The position numbers and the translations under genes were made by a program. A DNA stretch of 21,480 nt from positions 1-21,480 of the IMG/VR virus record IMGVR_UViG_3300042480_001147. One strand, 5' to 3'. Shown piece after piece: positions 7,972-15,238 of this stretch. This stretch comes from a virus. Position 1 is the first letter of the stretch, and every line of letters begins with the position of its first letter. Below the pieces are notes generated by a model, which was not told the origin of the DNA, did no database searches, and saw nothing but the letters and a program-made list of their open reading frames with translations.

Positions 7972-8253
7972 TTAAAGAAATTTATTCATAATTAAATAGC
8001 AAAGTCCAAAAAAAATGAAAACACTTGTGTACAAAAAGAAATTGTGAATAAACGATTTAATAATTAATTTGGGTCTATCCTCTTTTTTTTCTTCTATAAT
8101 TTCTAGATAGTACCAGAGTATTGTATGCGGTATACTACATAATATAATTAATAAAAGTATACCAATAGCATTTTCTAGAAGAGTGTGATTATTTGATAAA
8201 GCAACACCACCTTTAACTATTATAGGACGCATTGGAGGTATAACAATTCCCAT
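7972..8253 (-). CDS. Small membrane protein, possibly Pmp3/YqaE-like (93 aa)
   Basis: Two hydrophobic helices are visible: about 27-50 (NAIGILLLIILCSIPHTILWYYLEI) in part, and about 73-91 (LYTSVFIFFGLCYLIM), joined by a charged loop (EEKKEDRPK). The N-terminal half resembles the Pmp3/YqaE proteolipid pattern: IPP near the start, a K-GG turn, then a second segment with IPHTILW where the family has IPG-IHA. Pmp3 proteins are about 50 residues and modulate membrane potential; this one has an extra C-terminal helix. It lies directly upstream of the DNA polymerase and away from the lysis cassette, so it is unlikely to be the holin. The alternative is an unrelated small inner-membrane protein. Confidence 0.6.
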   Translation of the reverse strand: MGIVIPPMRPIIVKGGVALSNNHTLLENAIGILLLIILCSIPHTILWYYLEIIEEKKEDRPKLIIKSFIHNFFLYTSVFIFFGLCYLIMNKFL

Positions 8254-8255
8254 TT

Positions 8256-8660
8256 TTATTTATTTACTTGATCAGTAGATTCTTCTACAGTATTAGACAA
8301 TTCAATATAAGAATTGAAGTCAAATGTATCTGCATTTAAAGCTAGTCTACTTACAATATCTACAATCTCACTGGGTTCTTCAATATAATATTCATAATAG
8401 CTTTCAAGACTTTTTCTTTCTTCAGCATAGTCTTTACCATCTTTACGTCTTCCCATCTTTAGGTACTTAATATCACCATTCTCATCAAGCTTAGGAAAGA
8501 AGTGCATACTTTCTTTCTTTTCTCTACCAATCAATGCAAGCACTTTGCTATCACGGTCAAAGATTGCTTCTACAAATGGGCAGTCAGATGATGTAGGAAT
8601 CATCTTAAAAGTTTTAGTGTTACCCCATGTGCCGGTAACTAGCATCATACATTTATTCAT
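8256..8660 (-). CDS. Conserved phage hypothetical protein (134 aa)
   Basis: A soluble protein with an N-terminal beta-rich part (MMLVTGTWGNTKTFKMIP, then FVEAIFDRDSKVLALIGREKKE), a basic middle (KMGRRKDGKDYAEERK) and a helical, acidic C-terminus with a YYEYYIE patch. I recall proteins with the same 'TGxWxNTKTFKMIP' opening from Bacteroidota phages, always without known function. It is two bases from the membrane protein gene, and its start is 25 bases after the preceding stop. No catalytic signature is evident. Confidence 0.7.
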   Translation of the reverse strand: MNKCMMLVTGTWGNTKTFKMIPTSSDCPFVEAIFDRDSKVLALIGREKKESMHFFPKLDENGDIKYLKMGRRKDGKDYAEERKSLESYYEYYIEEPSEIVDIVSRLALNADTFDFNSYIELSNTVEESTDQVNK

Positions 8661-8685
8661 AGTTATATAAATTAGTTTTACAAAT

Positions 8686-9267
8686 CTAAGTCAATTTTTG
8701 TATTATTTCCAAATCTTCTACAGGAATTATTAATGTTTCTTTTTCAATATCACAAGGATCACAAAGTTCTCCAACGTCTTTAAGCAGGCTTATATCTACA
8801 TCTAAAAGATGAGCATATATGTCATAATATTTATCTGGATATAGAAATGTTTTCATATGTTTATACTCATCAGAAGTTTCTCCGTAATATTCTTTAATAG
8901 CTTCTTTTAGTATAACACTTAACTTAGAATATTTTCCTATTATAACATTAAACCAATCATTTGTATATGATTGATAATCAAATAGATATAAATTATATGA
9001 CTTTACAGGTATCTTTTTTATAAATAAACGATTACCAATCAACATCTTTTTTTCAAAATGTAAAAAGTCTTCAGACTCGTCATTTTTATATGAGCATACA
9101 AGTTTACAGTCTTCTGTTTTAGTTACTCCTTCTAAACTCATATAAGTACCTGTAGGAGGAAAGTCACTACTCTTTCTTATATTCAATGCAGGATATAAGA
9201 AGGACTTAGACTTTTGAAAATATTTACCGTATAAATTACTTATCTTTCTCTCTAACTTATCTGCCAT
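8686..9267 (-). CDS. Conserved phage hypothetical protein (193 aa)
   Basis: A single soluble domain beginning MADKLERKISNLYGKYFQKSK, rich in Tyr and Phe (KYFQKSKSFLYPAL, YLFDYQSYTNDWFNV, FLYPDKYYDIYAHLL), with a short Cys-containing stretch VGELCDPCD near 166-174. The layout resembles a hypothetical protein I associate with crAss-like phages, but I cannot name a function. It ends in TAG, which shows TAG is a normal stop in this genome. It sits between the exonuclease gene (11-base gap) and the 134-aa gene in the replication operon. Confidence 0.7.
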   Translation of the reverse strand: MADKLERKISNLYGKYFQKSKSFLYPALNIRKSSDFPPTGTYMSLEGVTKTEDCKLVCSYKNDESEDFLHFEKKMLIGNRLFIKKIPVKSYNLYLFDYQSYTNDWFNVIIGKYSKLSVILKEAIKEYYGETSDEYKHMKTFLYPDKYYDIYAHLLDVDISLLKDVGELCDPCDIEKETLIIPVEDLEIIQKLT

Positions 9268-9278
9268 TAGTAAAAATT

Positions 9279-10307
9279 TTATAAAACTACTAAACTATTT
9301 GCAAACTCATATGGTAGTTCATAACTTTTATTTTTAAGATGCCACTCTGCTTTTTCTATGCATTGATGAAATCTATCTAACCACTTATTTAATGTTTCTT
9401 CAGAAACAGGAAATGCATAGCTTTGAAACATTTTATCTATTACAACAAAGTGAAACTTAACTTGATATCCTTGACCTAGAAGATCATTGAATAAAAAGTT
9501 TACCATAATCATATAAATTACAGCTTGTAACCAGTAAGAATAGTATTCTACAGATTCACTAAAATCTTTTAACTCTTTACTAGTAGTTTTAATATCATTG
9601 ATATATATCATTTTTTCATCATGATCTATCACTACATTATCAATGATGCCCTTTAATCCATATGACTTGCTAGAAAAATCTACAGATGCTTCTAGCTCAT
9701 TAATTACTTTTTTATTCTCAAACTCTGATATACTGCAGCCTATCAGTTTGCAAACTTTATCATTTGTTTTGATTATTTCTACAGCATCAGAGCAATATTT
9801 ATAGGTTTCTGCATCAACGAGTGTTTTATCACCTTTCTTTTGTAGAAAGCTCCAGTAACTAATTCCTTCAGGTGTTATTATTTTATCTAATCTTTGCTGA
9901 TCAGTCTTTAAACTTTGATGATAATTCATATCTTTCATCACATCTAGTATAGCTCCTTCAAACTCAGCAAGTTCCGCACGCTCATCACCGTTACGTTTTA
10001 GCTCTGCATGATGATGATACACTCTATCAATCACTACTTTTAGATTATCTTTAGGTAGTGTAAGTGGTGTCATTATAAACTTTTGATTAAACTTCTCAGG
10101 TTCTAATAGAAGAAGGTGAATAAGCTTACCTTGTAATAGATGTTGTTCCATTCTTTCTTCTTTCAGACCAAGTACATAAAGTTGATAGAACACTTGAGGA
10201 CTCCATAAAAGTTTATTTAAACTACTATATGAGTAGTAAAACTTCTTATTATAGAAACTTTTTTCTAAAAGTTCTACAGATTCTTCCATTATGCTTTCTA
10301 GTTCCAT
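9279..10307 (-). CDS. PD-(D/E)XK exonuclease, RecE / Cas4-like
   Basis: The 342-aa protein carries GKLIHLLLLEPEKF (60-73; the 'G-x-H-x-x-x-LEP' signature of RecE-like phage exonucleases), ELEASVDF (205-211), GIIDNVV with D223, DIKTT with D238 and K240, and the following QAVIY (261-265), which is the QxxxY motif. Together these are the complete D...(D)xK...QxxxY core of the PD-(D/E)XK superfamily. Such enzymes resect double-stranded DNA to make single-stranded tails for annealing. The partner would be the Sak4-like ATPase and SSB encoded upstream in the same operon. No Fe-S Cys cluster of the Cas4/AddB type is seen. Exact polarity and substrate cannot be read from the sequence. Confidence 0.85.
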   Translation of the reverse strand: MELESIMEESVELLEKSFYNKKFYYSYSSLNKLLWSPQVFYQLYVLGLKEERMEQHLLQGKLIHLLLLEPEKFNQKFIMTPLTLPKDNLKVVIDRVYHHHAELKRNGDERAELAEFEGAILDVMKDMNYHQSLKTDQQRLDKIITPEGISYWSFLQKKGDKTLVDAETYKYCSDAVEIIKTNDKVCKLIGCSISEFENKKVINELEASVDFSSKSYGLKGIIDNVVIDHDEKMIYINDIKTTSKELKDFSESVEYYSYWLQAVIYMIMVNFLFNDLLGQGYQVKFHFVVIDKMFQSYAFPVSEETLNKWLDRFHQCIEKAEWHLKNKSYELPYEFANSLVVL

Positions 10308-10324
10308 TGTTTATTTATTTTATG

Positions 10325-10645
10325 TTATTTATTCTTTTTCCACACTCCAAGTTCTTCAAGCTTAGTTCGTATACGTTTTTGACTTTTTGGATCAACTGTA
10401 TATCCTTCTTCATATTCTAAAAAACTTATTAAATCTATAACATCAATAGATTCTTTAGTTTCTTCTTCTTCTTTTATCTTTTTGAAACTAGACCAGTCTT
10501 CTTCTGGTAAATATCCTATCAGATATTTTATAGGTGTGAAGTTTAATAATTCTTCTAAAGCTTCATGATCATGAAAGTGAATATCTTCACTTATTTGTTC
10601 AATAACTTTTTGTATTAGTTCTTCTTTATTTTTTTGGTTTGGCAT
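10325..10645 (-). CDS. Conserved small acidic phage protein (106 aa)
   Basis: An acidic helical protein with DHEALEELLNFTPIKYLIGYLPEEDW in the middle, split by two short basic ends. The 'ALEELL-F-P-L-GYLPEE' pattern is one I have seen in many phage hypothetical proteins, with no function attached. Its start overlaps the end of the HNH gene by 20 bases in another frame, so translation is probably coupled. A Lys/Glu-rich central stretch (KKIKEEEETKE) is likely a linker. No catalytic or metal-binding motif is visible. Confidence 0.7.
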   Translation of the reverse strand: MPNQKNKEELIQKVIEQISEDIHFHDHEALEELLNFTPIKYLIGYLPEEDWSSFKKIKEEEETKESIDVIDLISFLEYEEGYTVDPKSQKRIRTKLEELGVWKKNK

Positions 10646-11033
10646 ATGTATTTAATTTTTCTTCTTTCGTTTTTATGTCATGGCAACGTTCACAGAGTAC
10701 CTGTAAATTGTCTATTTCACAAAAAAGTCTTTCTACAAATCCAGCAAGATCTTCTGCACAGTTTAAGCTACCAGCAGGTTGTATATGGTCTACATTAATA
10801 TGCTTTTCTGCAAACCAAAGTTTACATATATTACATTGGTATTCAAACTTTTGTCTTTTATTAGGTCCTTTGTATATTCTTTTAGCTTTTAACTTACACT
10901 GAGTAATAGGTTTCCACCATCTAGATTTCTGTCTAAGACCTGAACGTATAAAACTCCAGAAGGCAGCTTCTGTCATTGTACTTGCATTTCTAGTTTTAGC
11001 TACGCGAGGTTTTTTTGTAGTTTTCTTAGGCAT
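10626..11033 (-). CDS. HNH endonuclease with zinc-binding Cys pairs
   Basis: The 135-aa protein has a basic N-terminus (MPKKTTKKPRVAKTR) and a full HNH/EndoVII-like fold: CNIC (C67, C70), VDHI (D82, H83), IDNLQVLC (N109, C114) and CERCHDIK (C117, H118). The two Cys pairs bind structural zinc, and H83, N109 and H118 form the metal-dependent active site. It lies between the primase and the exonuclease in the replication block, not inside another gene, so it is more likely a resident phage nuclease (recombination, debranching or host DNA cleavage) than an inserted homing enzyme. A promoter-like box lies 20-26 bases upstream of the start. Confidence 0.88.
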   Translation of the reverse strand: MPKKTTKKPRVAKTRNASTMTEAAFWSFIRSGLRQKSRWWKPITQCKLKAKRIYKGPNKRQKFEYQCNICKLWFAEKHINVDHIQPAGSLNCAEDLAGFVERLFCEIDNLQVLCERCHDIKTKEEKLNTYAKPKK

Positions 11034-11044
11034 AATATAAATTT

Positions 11045-11059
11045 TCTATACAAATATAG
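11045..11059 (-). promoter_or_regulatory. Promoter-like box before the HNH gene
   Basis: Reading the minus strand, this is CTATATTTGTATAGA, ending 12 bases before the HNH start codon. It contains TATATTTG (11051-11058), an exact fit to the Bacteroidota -7 element TAnnTTTG, but I find no convincing -33 TTTG at the usual distance. The same box recurs at three other gene starts. Confidence 0.4.
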
Positions 11060-11077
11060 TGTAGAAGTTAATATTTT

Positions 11078-12055
11078 TTATAACTTTTTATCTAATATAG
11101 GTATAAGTCTTAAGAACACTTCTTTAGCACCAAAGTCTTTTATGCTGTCAGACGGATCTTTACTCATTGGTAAAATAGTAGTGCCAATCTCTGGATATAA
11201 TGTTTTATACTTATTCATAGCTGCTATACCTGCATCATCATAATCAAATAGCACTATTACTTTTTTATAAGATTTTATGTATTCCTGCATCAACTCTTTA
11301 CGTATAAAACTATTTTCTGAGTCTGGAGCTATTACATCCATTTCTATTTTAAGACTTTTAAGTGCCATAATATCTTTTAAAGAACTAGTAATTACTAAGT
11401 ATTTAGAAGATTTTAATTGCTCACTGCCTTGGATATGATCTTGCACTTTAATAAACTTTTTGTCTAGAGTTTTAGGCTGATAAATTTTATACAAGCTACC
11501 ATCTTTTTTAAAATAACCGTACAGATAATTGCTATAAATAACTAATGTATCTACCTTTTCATTAAGCTTTTTTTCAAGTGTATAATTTTCTAAAGGACGT
11601 ACACAATATTCTTCTAACAAACGTGTACCTATATTAAACTGAGTCCAGTAGTATTGATCTGAAGTATTCCATGAACGAAATATATATGATTTAACTTTAT
11701 ATTTACTAGCTTCTTTAAATTCTTTTACATCATAACTACCATTATTATGAAGGACATAGTCATTATAACATTCAACTATATGTTGACAAGCTTTATGAAA
11801 TGTAAGTTCTTTTAAATCTTTTACAAGGTCTACTGCAGATCCTCCTTTACCAGAAGAAAAGTCTTTATATCTGTAAGTATTTTTACTTTTATCAAAATAG
11901 ACACACATGGAAGGTGTCTTTTCTTTAGGGTTAAATAAACTTTTAATCTTTATATCTTGCCCTGTAAGTTTTTCTTTTAACTTACAATATGTTTCAAATA
12001 TCCATGTAACTGGAACGTCTTTTATATCATGAACAAGATTTTTTGTTTTAAACAT
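11078..12055 (-). CDS. DnaG-like primase with degenerate zinc domain and TOPRIM fold
   Basis: The 325-aa protein aligns by eye with the CHC2-TOPRIM layout. Residues 40-95 contain LFNPKEKTPSM (the 'H-EKTPSF' segment of CHC2 zinc domains), YRYKDFSSGKGGSAVDLV and FHKACQHI, but all the usual Cys/His zinc ligands are missing. The TOPRIM part has YLVITSSLKDIMALKSL (219-235), VIVLFDYDDAG (267-276; D271, D273) and SKDPSD (298-303). The conserved Glu of TOPRIM motif 1 is replaced by Ser/Leu (SSLKD). The role would be RNA primer synthesis beside the separate DnaB-like helicase. It could instead be a primase-like accessory protein, given the missing residues. It starts after a hairpin terminator that follows the SSB gene. 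Confidence 0.8.
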   Translation of the reverse strand: MFKTKNLVHDIKDVPVTWIFETYCKLKEKLTGQDIKIKSLFNPKEKTPSMCVYFDKSKNTYRYKDFSSGKGGSAVDLVKDLKELTFHKACQHIVECYNDYVLHNNGSYDVKEFKEASKYKVKSYIFRSWNTSDQYYWTQFNIGTRLLEEYCVRPLENYTLEKKLNEKVDTLVIYSNYLYGYFKKDGSLYKIYQPKTLDKKFIKVQDHIQGSEQLKSSKYLVITSSLKDIMALKSLKIEMDVIAPDSENSFIRKELMQEYIKSYKKVIVLFDYDDAGIAAMNKYKTLYPEIGTTILPMSKDPSDSIKDFGAKEVFLRLIPILDKKL

Positions 12056-12076
12056 AGTATTCTATATTTACATATA

Positions 12077-12092
12077 TCTACAAAAAATATAG
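12077..12092 (-). promoter_or_regulatory. Promoter-like box before the primase gene
   Basis: The minus strand reads CTATATTTTTTGTAGA, ending 22 bases before the primase ATG. It matches the boxes before the DnaA-like and HNH genes except for a longer T-run, which doubles as the T-tract of the adjacent terminator. Confidence 0.35.
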
Positions 12093-12113
12093 GGGAGTGT
12101 AGAAACACTCCCC
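12082..12113 (-). terminator. Intrinsic terminator after the SSB gene
   Basis: A perfect 9-bp G/C-rich stem, GGGGAGTGT (12092-12100) with ACACTCCCC (12105-12113), and a 4-nt loop. On the minus strand it is followed by TATATTTTTT. It lies between the SSB stop and the primase start and would let upstream genes be expressed more strongly than the primase. Confidence 0.8.
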
Positions 12114-12139
12114 GCAATAATTAAAAAAATGAAAAAATC

Positions 12140-12751
12140 TTACACTTCAAAATCATTAGTAGCTGGTTCAAAACTACTTACATTAGATTTAGCCAATGCT
12201 TTATAATGATATTTATTTGTTTTGTCAAACTTATCAAGTTTTGCTGCATCTGTAGAAACGAACTTATATTTAGGTAAAGACAACTTAATAATAGTTTTAT
12301 CATTATATTCTTCTTCTGAACCCTTTAAAAACCAATATAACTTCTTACCTTTTACAATGTTAACAGCTGCTTTAACCCACTCTTCAATAGTAACAGCTTC
12401 AACTGCATTAAGTTCATCCTGAAGATTTAACTCTTTAGCAATTACAATGAGCTTATACATAATGTCGTTAACGGATACGTTACTGCTATCAAATTGATCA
12501 GTCCATATAGTAGCTGCCACTCTACCCACTTGTCCTTTGTATTTAGGACCTTCTGGATTTTCTTTATCAATGGGCCAACCCTCAAAGTTTTCTAATTCAG
12601 GACCTTCAAGATAGAGTTCTAAACACTTCTTGTCTCCTTTGTTAGATGTTCTAAGATTGGCATCATAGATGTGAGCATAAACTACGCCTGGCTGTAGTGA
12701 TTTTGGAGTACCTCCTCCCTGTTTGACATCCTGTCCTTTTGTACTAAACAT
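12140..12751 (-). CDS. ssb: Single-stranded DNA-binding protein (phage SSB)
   Basis: This 203-aa protein has a predicted OB-type beta-rich core: VVYAHIYDANLRT (23-35), KCLELYLEGPELENFEGWPI and VGRVAATIWTDQFDSS. A helical middle (DIMYKLIVIAKELNLQDELN) and another strand pair (KKLYWFLKG, IIKLSLPKYKFVS) follow. The C-terminus ends in acidic/aromatic residues (TNDFEV), reminiscent of the acidic tip of SSBs, though not the canonical DDDIPF. It sits immediately downstream of the Sak4-like ATPase and upstream of primase, and is followed by its own terminator, all fitting a highly expressed SSB. There is no direct catalytic signature, so the call combines fold pattern and context. Confidence 0.72.
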   Translation of the reverse strand: MFSTKGQDVKQGGGTPKSLQPGVVYAHIYDANLRTSNKGDKKCLELYLEGPELENFEGWPIDKENPEGPKYKGQVGRVAATIWTDQFDSSNVSVNDIMYKLIVIAKELNLQDELNAVEAVTIEEWVKAAVNIVKGKKLYWFLKGSEEEYNDKTIIKLSLPKYKFVSTDAAKLDKFDKTNKYHYKALAKSNVSSFEPATNDFEV

Positions 12752-12786
12752 AATGTTTGTTTTTATTAAATGAAAAATTAGAAAAA

Positions 12787-13470
12787 TTAGTTTTCAAAAT
12801 CATGAATTGCTTTATTAACATACTCTAAGTCATTAGGTATCTCAAAGTCTTTAAACATACCTTTAGGACTTTTACATGTATTATCACCAGTTGTTTGTGT
12901 CTCAAACACATATCTGATTATACCATTAGCATCTTTTTTAGTTTTGCCAAATAATACAATAGAAAATAAACCTTCTAGTGTAAGCTTCTCATCTACCATT
13001 TTGCCAATAGTTTTGGCTTTATAACGCTTTCTACCTTCTATATCTGTACCTTCTTCTGCATGTGTTAAGTAGAATACAGTGAGATCTTCACGTAAATCTT
13101 TAGGAAGTCTACTAATACGAGCTAGATGACCACCTATTTCAGTGAATTTTTCATAACCTTTCTCACTTGCTCTATCAAAAAACTCAAAGCTAGACATGTA
13201 TTGAAAATCATCAATAACTATTGTTTTAATCTCAGGACGTTTTGTATTAACATACACTAACGCTGCTTCTATCTGTTCAGGTTTGCTACCTGAATAAAGA
13301 TTACCTGCTTGATTATCTTTAGTCCAAATAGTATATTTTTTCTTCCATCCTTTAAAAGGAAGTGGTTTATTAGCTACATTAATAATAAATGTACTAGCCG
13401 AATCTAAGTTTTCAATACTGGTAGATTTTCCTGTACCAGATTCTGCAATAATTAATACTCCTTTACCCAT
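12787..13470 (-). CDS. Sak4-like RecA-fold ATPase (AAA_24-type)
   Basis: A 227-aa P-loop ATPase with Walker A AESGTGKST (9-17) right after the first strand and Walker B IKTIVIDDFQYM (81-92; D87, D88). FYLTHAEEG (133-141) is where RecA-like proteins carry a polar sensor strand. KTIGKMVDEKL and SIVLFGKTKK are typical of phage nucleotide-binding AAA_24 proteins, among which Sak4 is a single-strand annealing recombinase. The start is fixed by an in-frame stop nine bases upstream of the ATG. Close linkage to SSB and to a RecE-like nuclease supports a role in recombination-dependent replication or repair. The alternative is a helicase-associated ATPase. Confidence 0.82.
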   Translation of the reverse strand: MGKGVLIIAESGTGKSTSIENLDSASTFIINVANKPLPFKGWKKKYTIWTKDNQAGNLYSGSKPEQIEAALVYVNTKRPEIKTIVIDDFQYMSSFEFFDRASEKGYEKFTEIGGHLARISRLPKDLREDLTVFYLTHAEEGTDIEGRKRYKAKTIGKMVDEKLTLEGLFSIVLFGKTKKDANGIIRYVFETQTTGDNTCKSPKGMFKDFEIPNDLEYVNKAIHDFEN

Positions 13471-13471
13471 A

Positions 13472-14113
13472 TTACTTGTTTATTGTTGATTTAATAAGGT
13501 CATTAAGCCAAGGTTTAAGACTAAGAGGTTTACCTGTCTGCATAGCATAATAATCTCTAATAGTCATTTCTGAAAACAAAGCATCATTATACTGCTCTAC
13601 TTCTTCTTTTTTTGTCTCAGCTGGTTTGCTATAAGTTAAACCTGTTGTCTTCTTTTGAGCATCTACAATTGCTGATTCACCACTAATAGCTACACTATAT
13701 GAATTAACCACTCTGAGTTCATCTAGTGGCACAAGATATGAATTGTTTTGATTAATTTCATATTCTTCTTCATAATTTACATTATGAGCTACATTATATA
13801 CTGTTCTTTCTTTATCTGTTGGGTTAAATTCTCTATCAAACATTTCAAAGAATAACCCTTTTTGTTTAGTAAACTCATTATTAAAAACGCCTATCACTTG
13901 TATACCTTTATGATAAAAAGGCACTTTAAACTGAAAGTCATTACTAGAAACACCTAGATTGTTAATAAGTGGCTTATGAAATTCTCTAAGCTCATTTAAG
14001 ATTTCAGCCTTATACTTTTTTTGTTCTAACGGATCAAGAGCTTTATACTCTGCGTAGCTTAAACGAGGTAGTAGCATTGTACTCGTTTGTTTAGGTTGTG
14101 CTGTTGTAAACAT
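13472..14113 (-). CDS. Phage protein of unknown function between helicase and Sak4 (213 aa)
   Basis: I choose the ATG giving MFTTAQPKQT; a longer reading would need TTG at 14140 inside the helicase gene. The middle (FKVPFYHKGIQVIGVFNNEF and GLFFEMFDREF) looks beta-rich. A linker (KPAETKKEEVEQ) leads to a C-terminal helix SEMTIRDYYAMQTGKP, which resembles the 'TLRDYFAA' module found at the end of many unrelated phage proteins. No catalytic motif is visible. It is ten bases downstream of the helicase stop and one base from the Sak4 start, so a replication or recombination accessory role is plausible but unproven. Confidence 0.7.
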   Translation of the reverse strand: MFTTAQPKQTSTMLLPRLSYAEYKALDPLEQKKYKAEILNELREFHKPLINNLGVSSNDFQFKVPFYHKGIQVIGVFNNEFTKQKGLFFEMFDREFNPTDKERTVYNVAHNVNYEEEYEINQNNSYLVPLDELRVVNSYSVAISGESAIVDAQKKTTGLTYSKPAETKKEEVEQYNDALFSEMTIRDYYAMQTGKPLSLKPWLNDLIKSTINK

Positions 14114-14123
14114 ATGTGTTGAT

Positions 14124-15182
14124 TTAAATTTCTGTTCCAATGGGAGATTCTATTATTTGTCTACCTCCTGTTCTTTGTGAAAATCTTTGATAGTTTCCTT
14201 CTGGTCTTTCAGCTTTAGGTGGAGCTACTTCAATCATTCTTTGATTTTGACCTTCCATTTTCATAAATATCATGTTATTCTTTTCATCTCCGTTATTTCT
14301 CACCTTAATTAGGTGCATAATAACATCATCTGTCAATACATGATAAGCATATGGACCATAAAGTTTTATATCTAATTTAAATGGACGGGATAATACCACT
14401 ACCATATCAGATCCTTGCATCAGTGCATCACCACCAAAGATGTCTCCTGATGTAGGATAATTATGTATAGATGCTGGTATTCTTCTTGCAGCATCTTCTA
14501 TTGATCTATTTAATTGTGTAAGCATAATAACAATAATAGGTAGTTGATTTTTTAGCTTCATTAACATCTCTGTTGTATTATATAATACATCAAATTTGTC
14601 TTTATCTCTACTACCTTTCTTAATCAACCAGCTATGGTCTATTGTTATAAGAAGTGGTTTACTACCACCTCTAACATATGCCATTTCTATTTCTTTTCTT
14701 ATTAAATCTTCTGTTAAAGATTCACTCACTATGTCTCTACGGAGACCCATTTTCTCCAATCTTTTAGTTTCAGCTGTAAACTCAATAATTCTTTTCATTG
14801 TAAAATTATCAAGTTCTCTATTAGTGCTTAAAATATGACCGTAGTCTAGAGCCATTTCAGCTGCAAACTGACGAGAAGCATATTGTTCATCACCCATTTC
14901 AAATTGAAATTCAAGAATATTAAATGATTGGTCAGAGTTAAGACGGTGAGACTCTCTTAATATTTGAGAACTTATCATTGTCTTACCTGCACCTGGTCTA
15001 GCACCAATAGTTAGCATACTGCCCCATTCTAGACCTGCAACACCTGCTTCATTAAAACTGGGCCATGGTGTTCTTAAACTCTTTATTTCACCAGTTTTTC
15101 TTTTTTCTACATACCTCATACCCTTCTCTAACACAGAAGAATAAGGCTTAAACTTTGATTGATATTCTTGTTCACCACTCAT
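14124..15182 (-). CDS. DnaB-like replicative helicase, RecA-type core
   Basis: The 352-aa protein carries Walker A GARPGAGKT (60-68), an H1a-like Glu in EFQFEMGDEQ (E95), Walker B LLITIDHSWLI (D182) and VIMLTQLNRSIED (218-230), the H3 segment where DnaB has 'SQLNR'. SGDIFGGDALMQGSDMVVVLSRP matches the 'GDLRESG-IEQDAD' region (H4). It is shorter than bacterial DnaB (about 450-470 aa) and has only about 45 residues before the RecA core, so the N-terminal primase-interaction domain is essentially absent. It unwinds the replication fork as a hexamer, as known for the family. It follows the unknown 192-aa gene that could serve as loader. Confidence 0.92.
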   Translation of the reverse strand: MSGEQEYQSKFKPYSSVLEKGMRYVEKRKTGEIKSLRTPWPSFNEAGVAGLEWGSMLTIGARPGAGKTMISSQILRESHRLNSDQSFNILEFQFEMGDEQYASRQFAAEMALDYGHILSTNRELDNFTMKRIIEFTAETKRLEKMGLRRDIVSESLTEDLIRKEIEMAYVRGGSKPLLITIDHSWLIKKGSRDKDKFDVLYNTTEMLMKLKNQLPIIVIMLTQLNRSIEDAARRIPASIHNYPTSGDIFGGDALMQGSDMVVVLSRPFKLDIKLYGPYAYHVLTDDVIMHLIKVRNNGDEKNNMIFMKMEGQNQRMIEVAPPKAERPEGNYQRFSQRTGGRQIIESPIGTEI

Positions 15183-15238
15183 ATTACACGGGTTTGTAAA
15201 AATACGTAATAAAATGTAAAAATTATTATTTTTACAGA

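Noticed and set aside
10626-11033. HNH gene as a homing endonuclease inside an intron
   Set aside because: Flanking genes are complete and continuous, with no interrupted gene or intron-like sequence.
14114-14140. TTG start extending the 213-aa protein into the helicase gene
   Set aside because: An ATG at 14113 lies ten bases after the helicase stop and is the natural start.
15216-15235. Inverted repeat GTAAAAAT/ATTTTTAC after the 192-aa gene
   Set aside because: Only A/T pairs in most of the stem, likely to arise by chance in this sequence; too weak to call a terminator.
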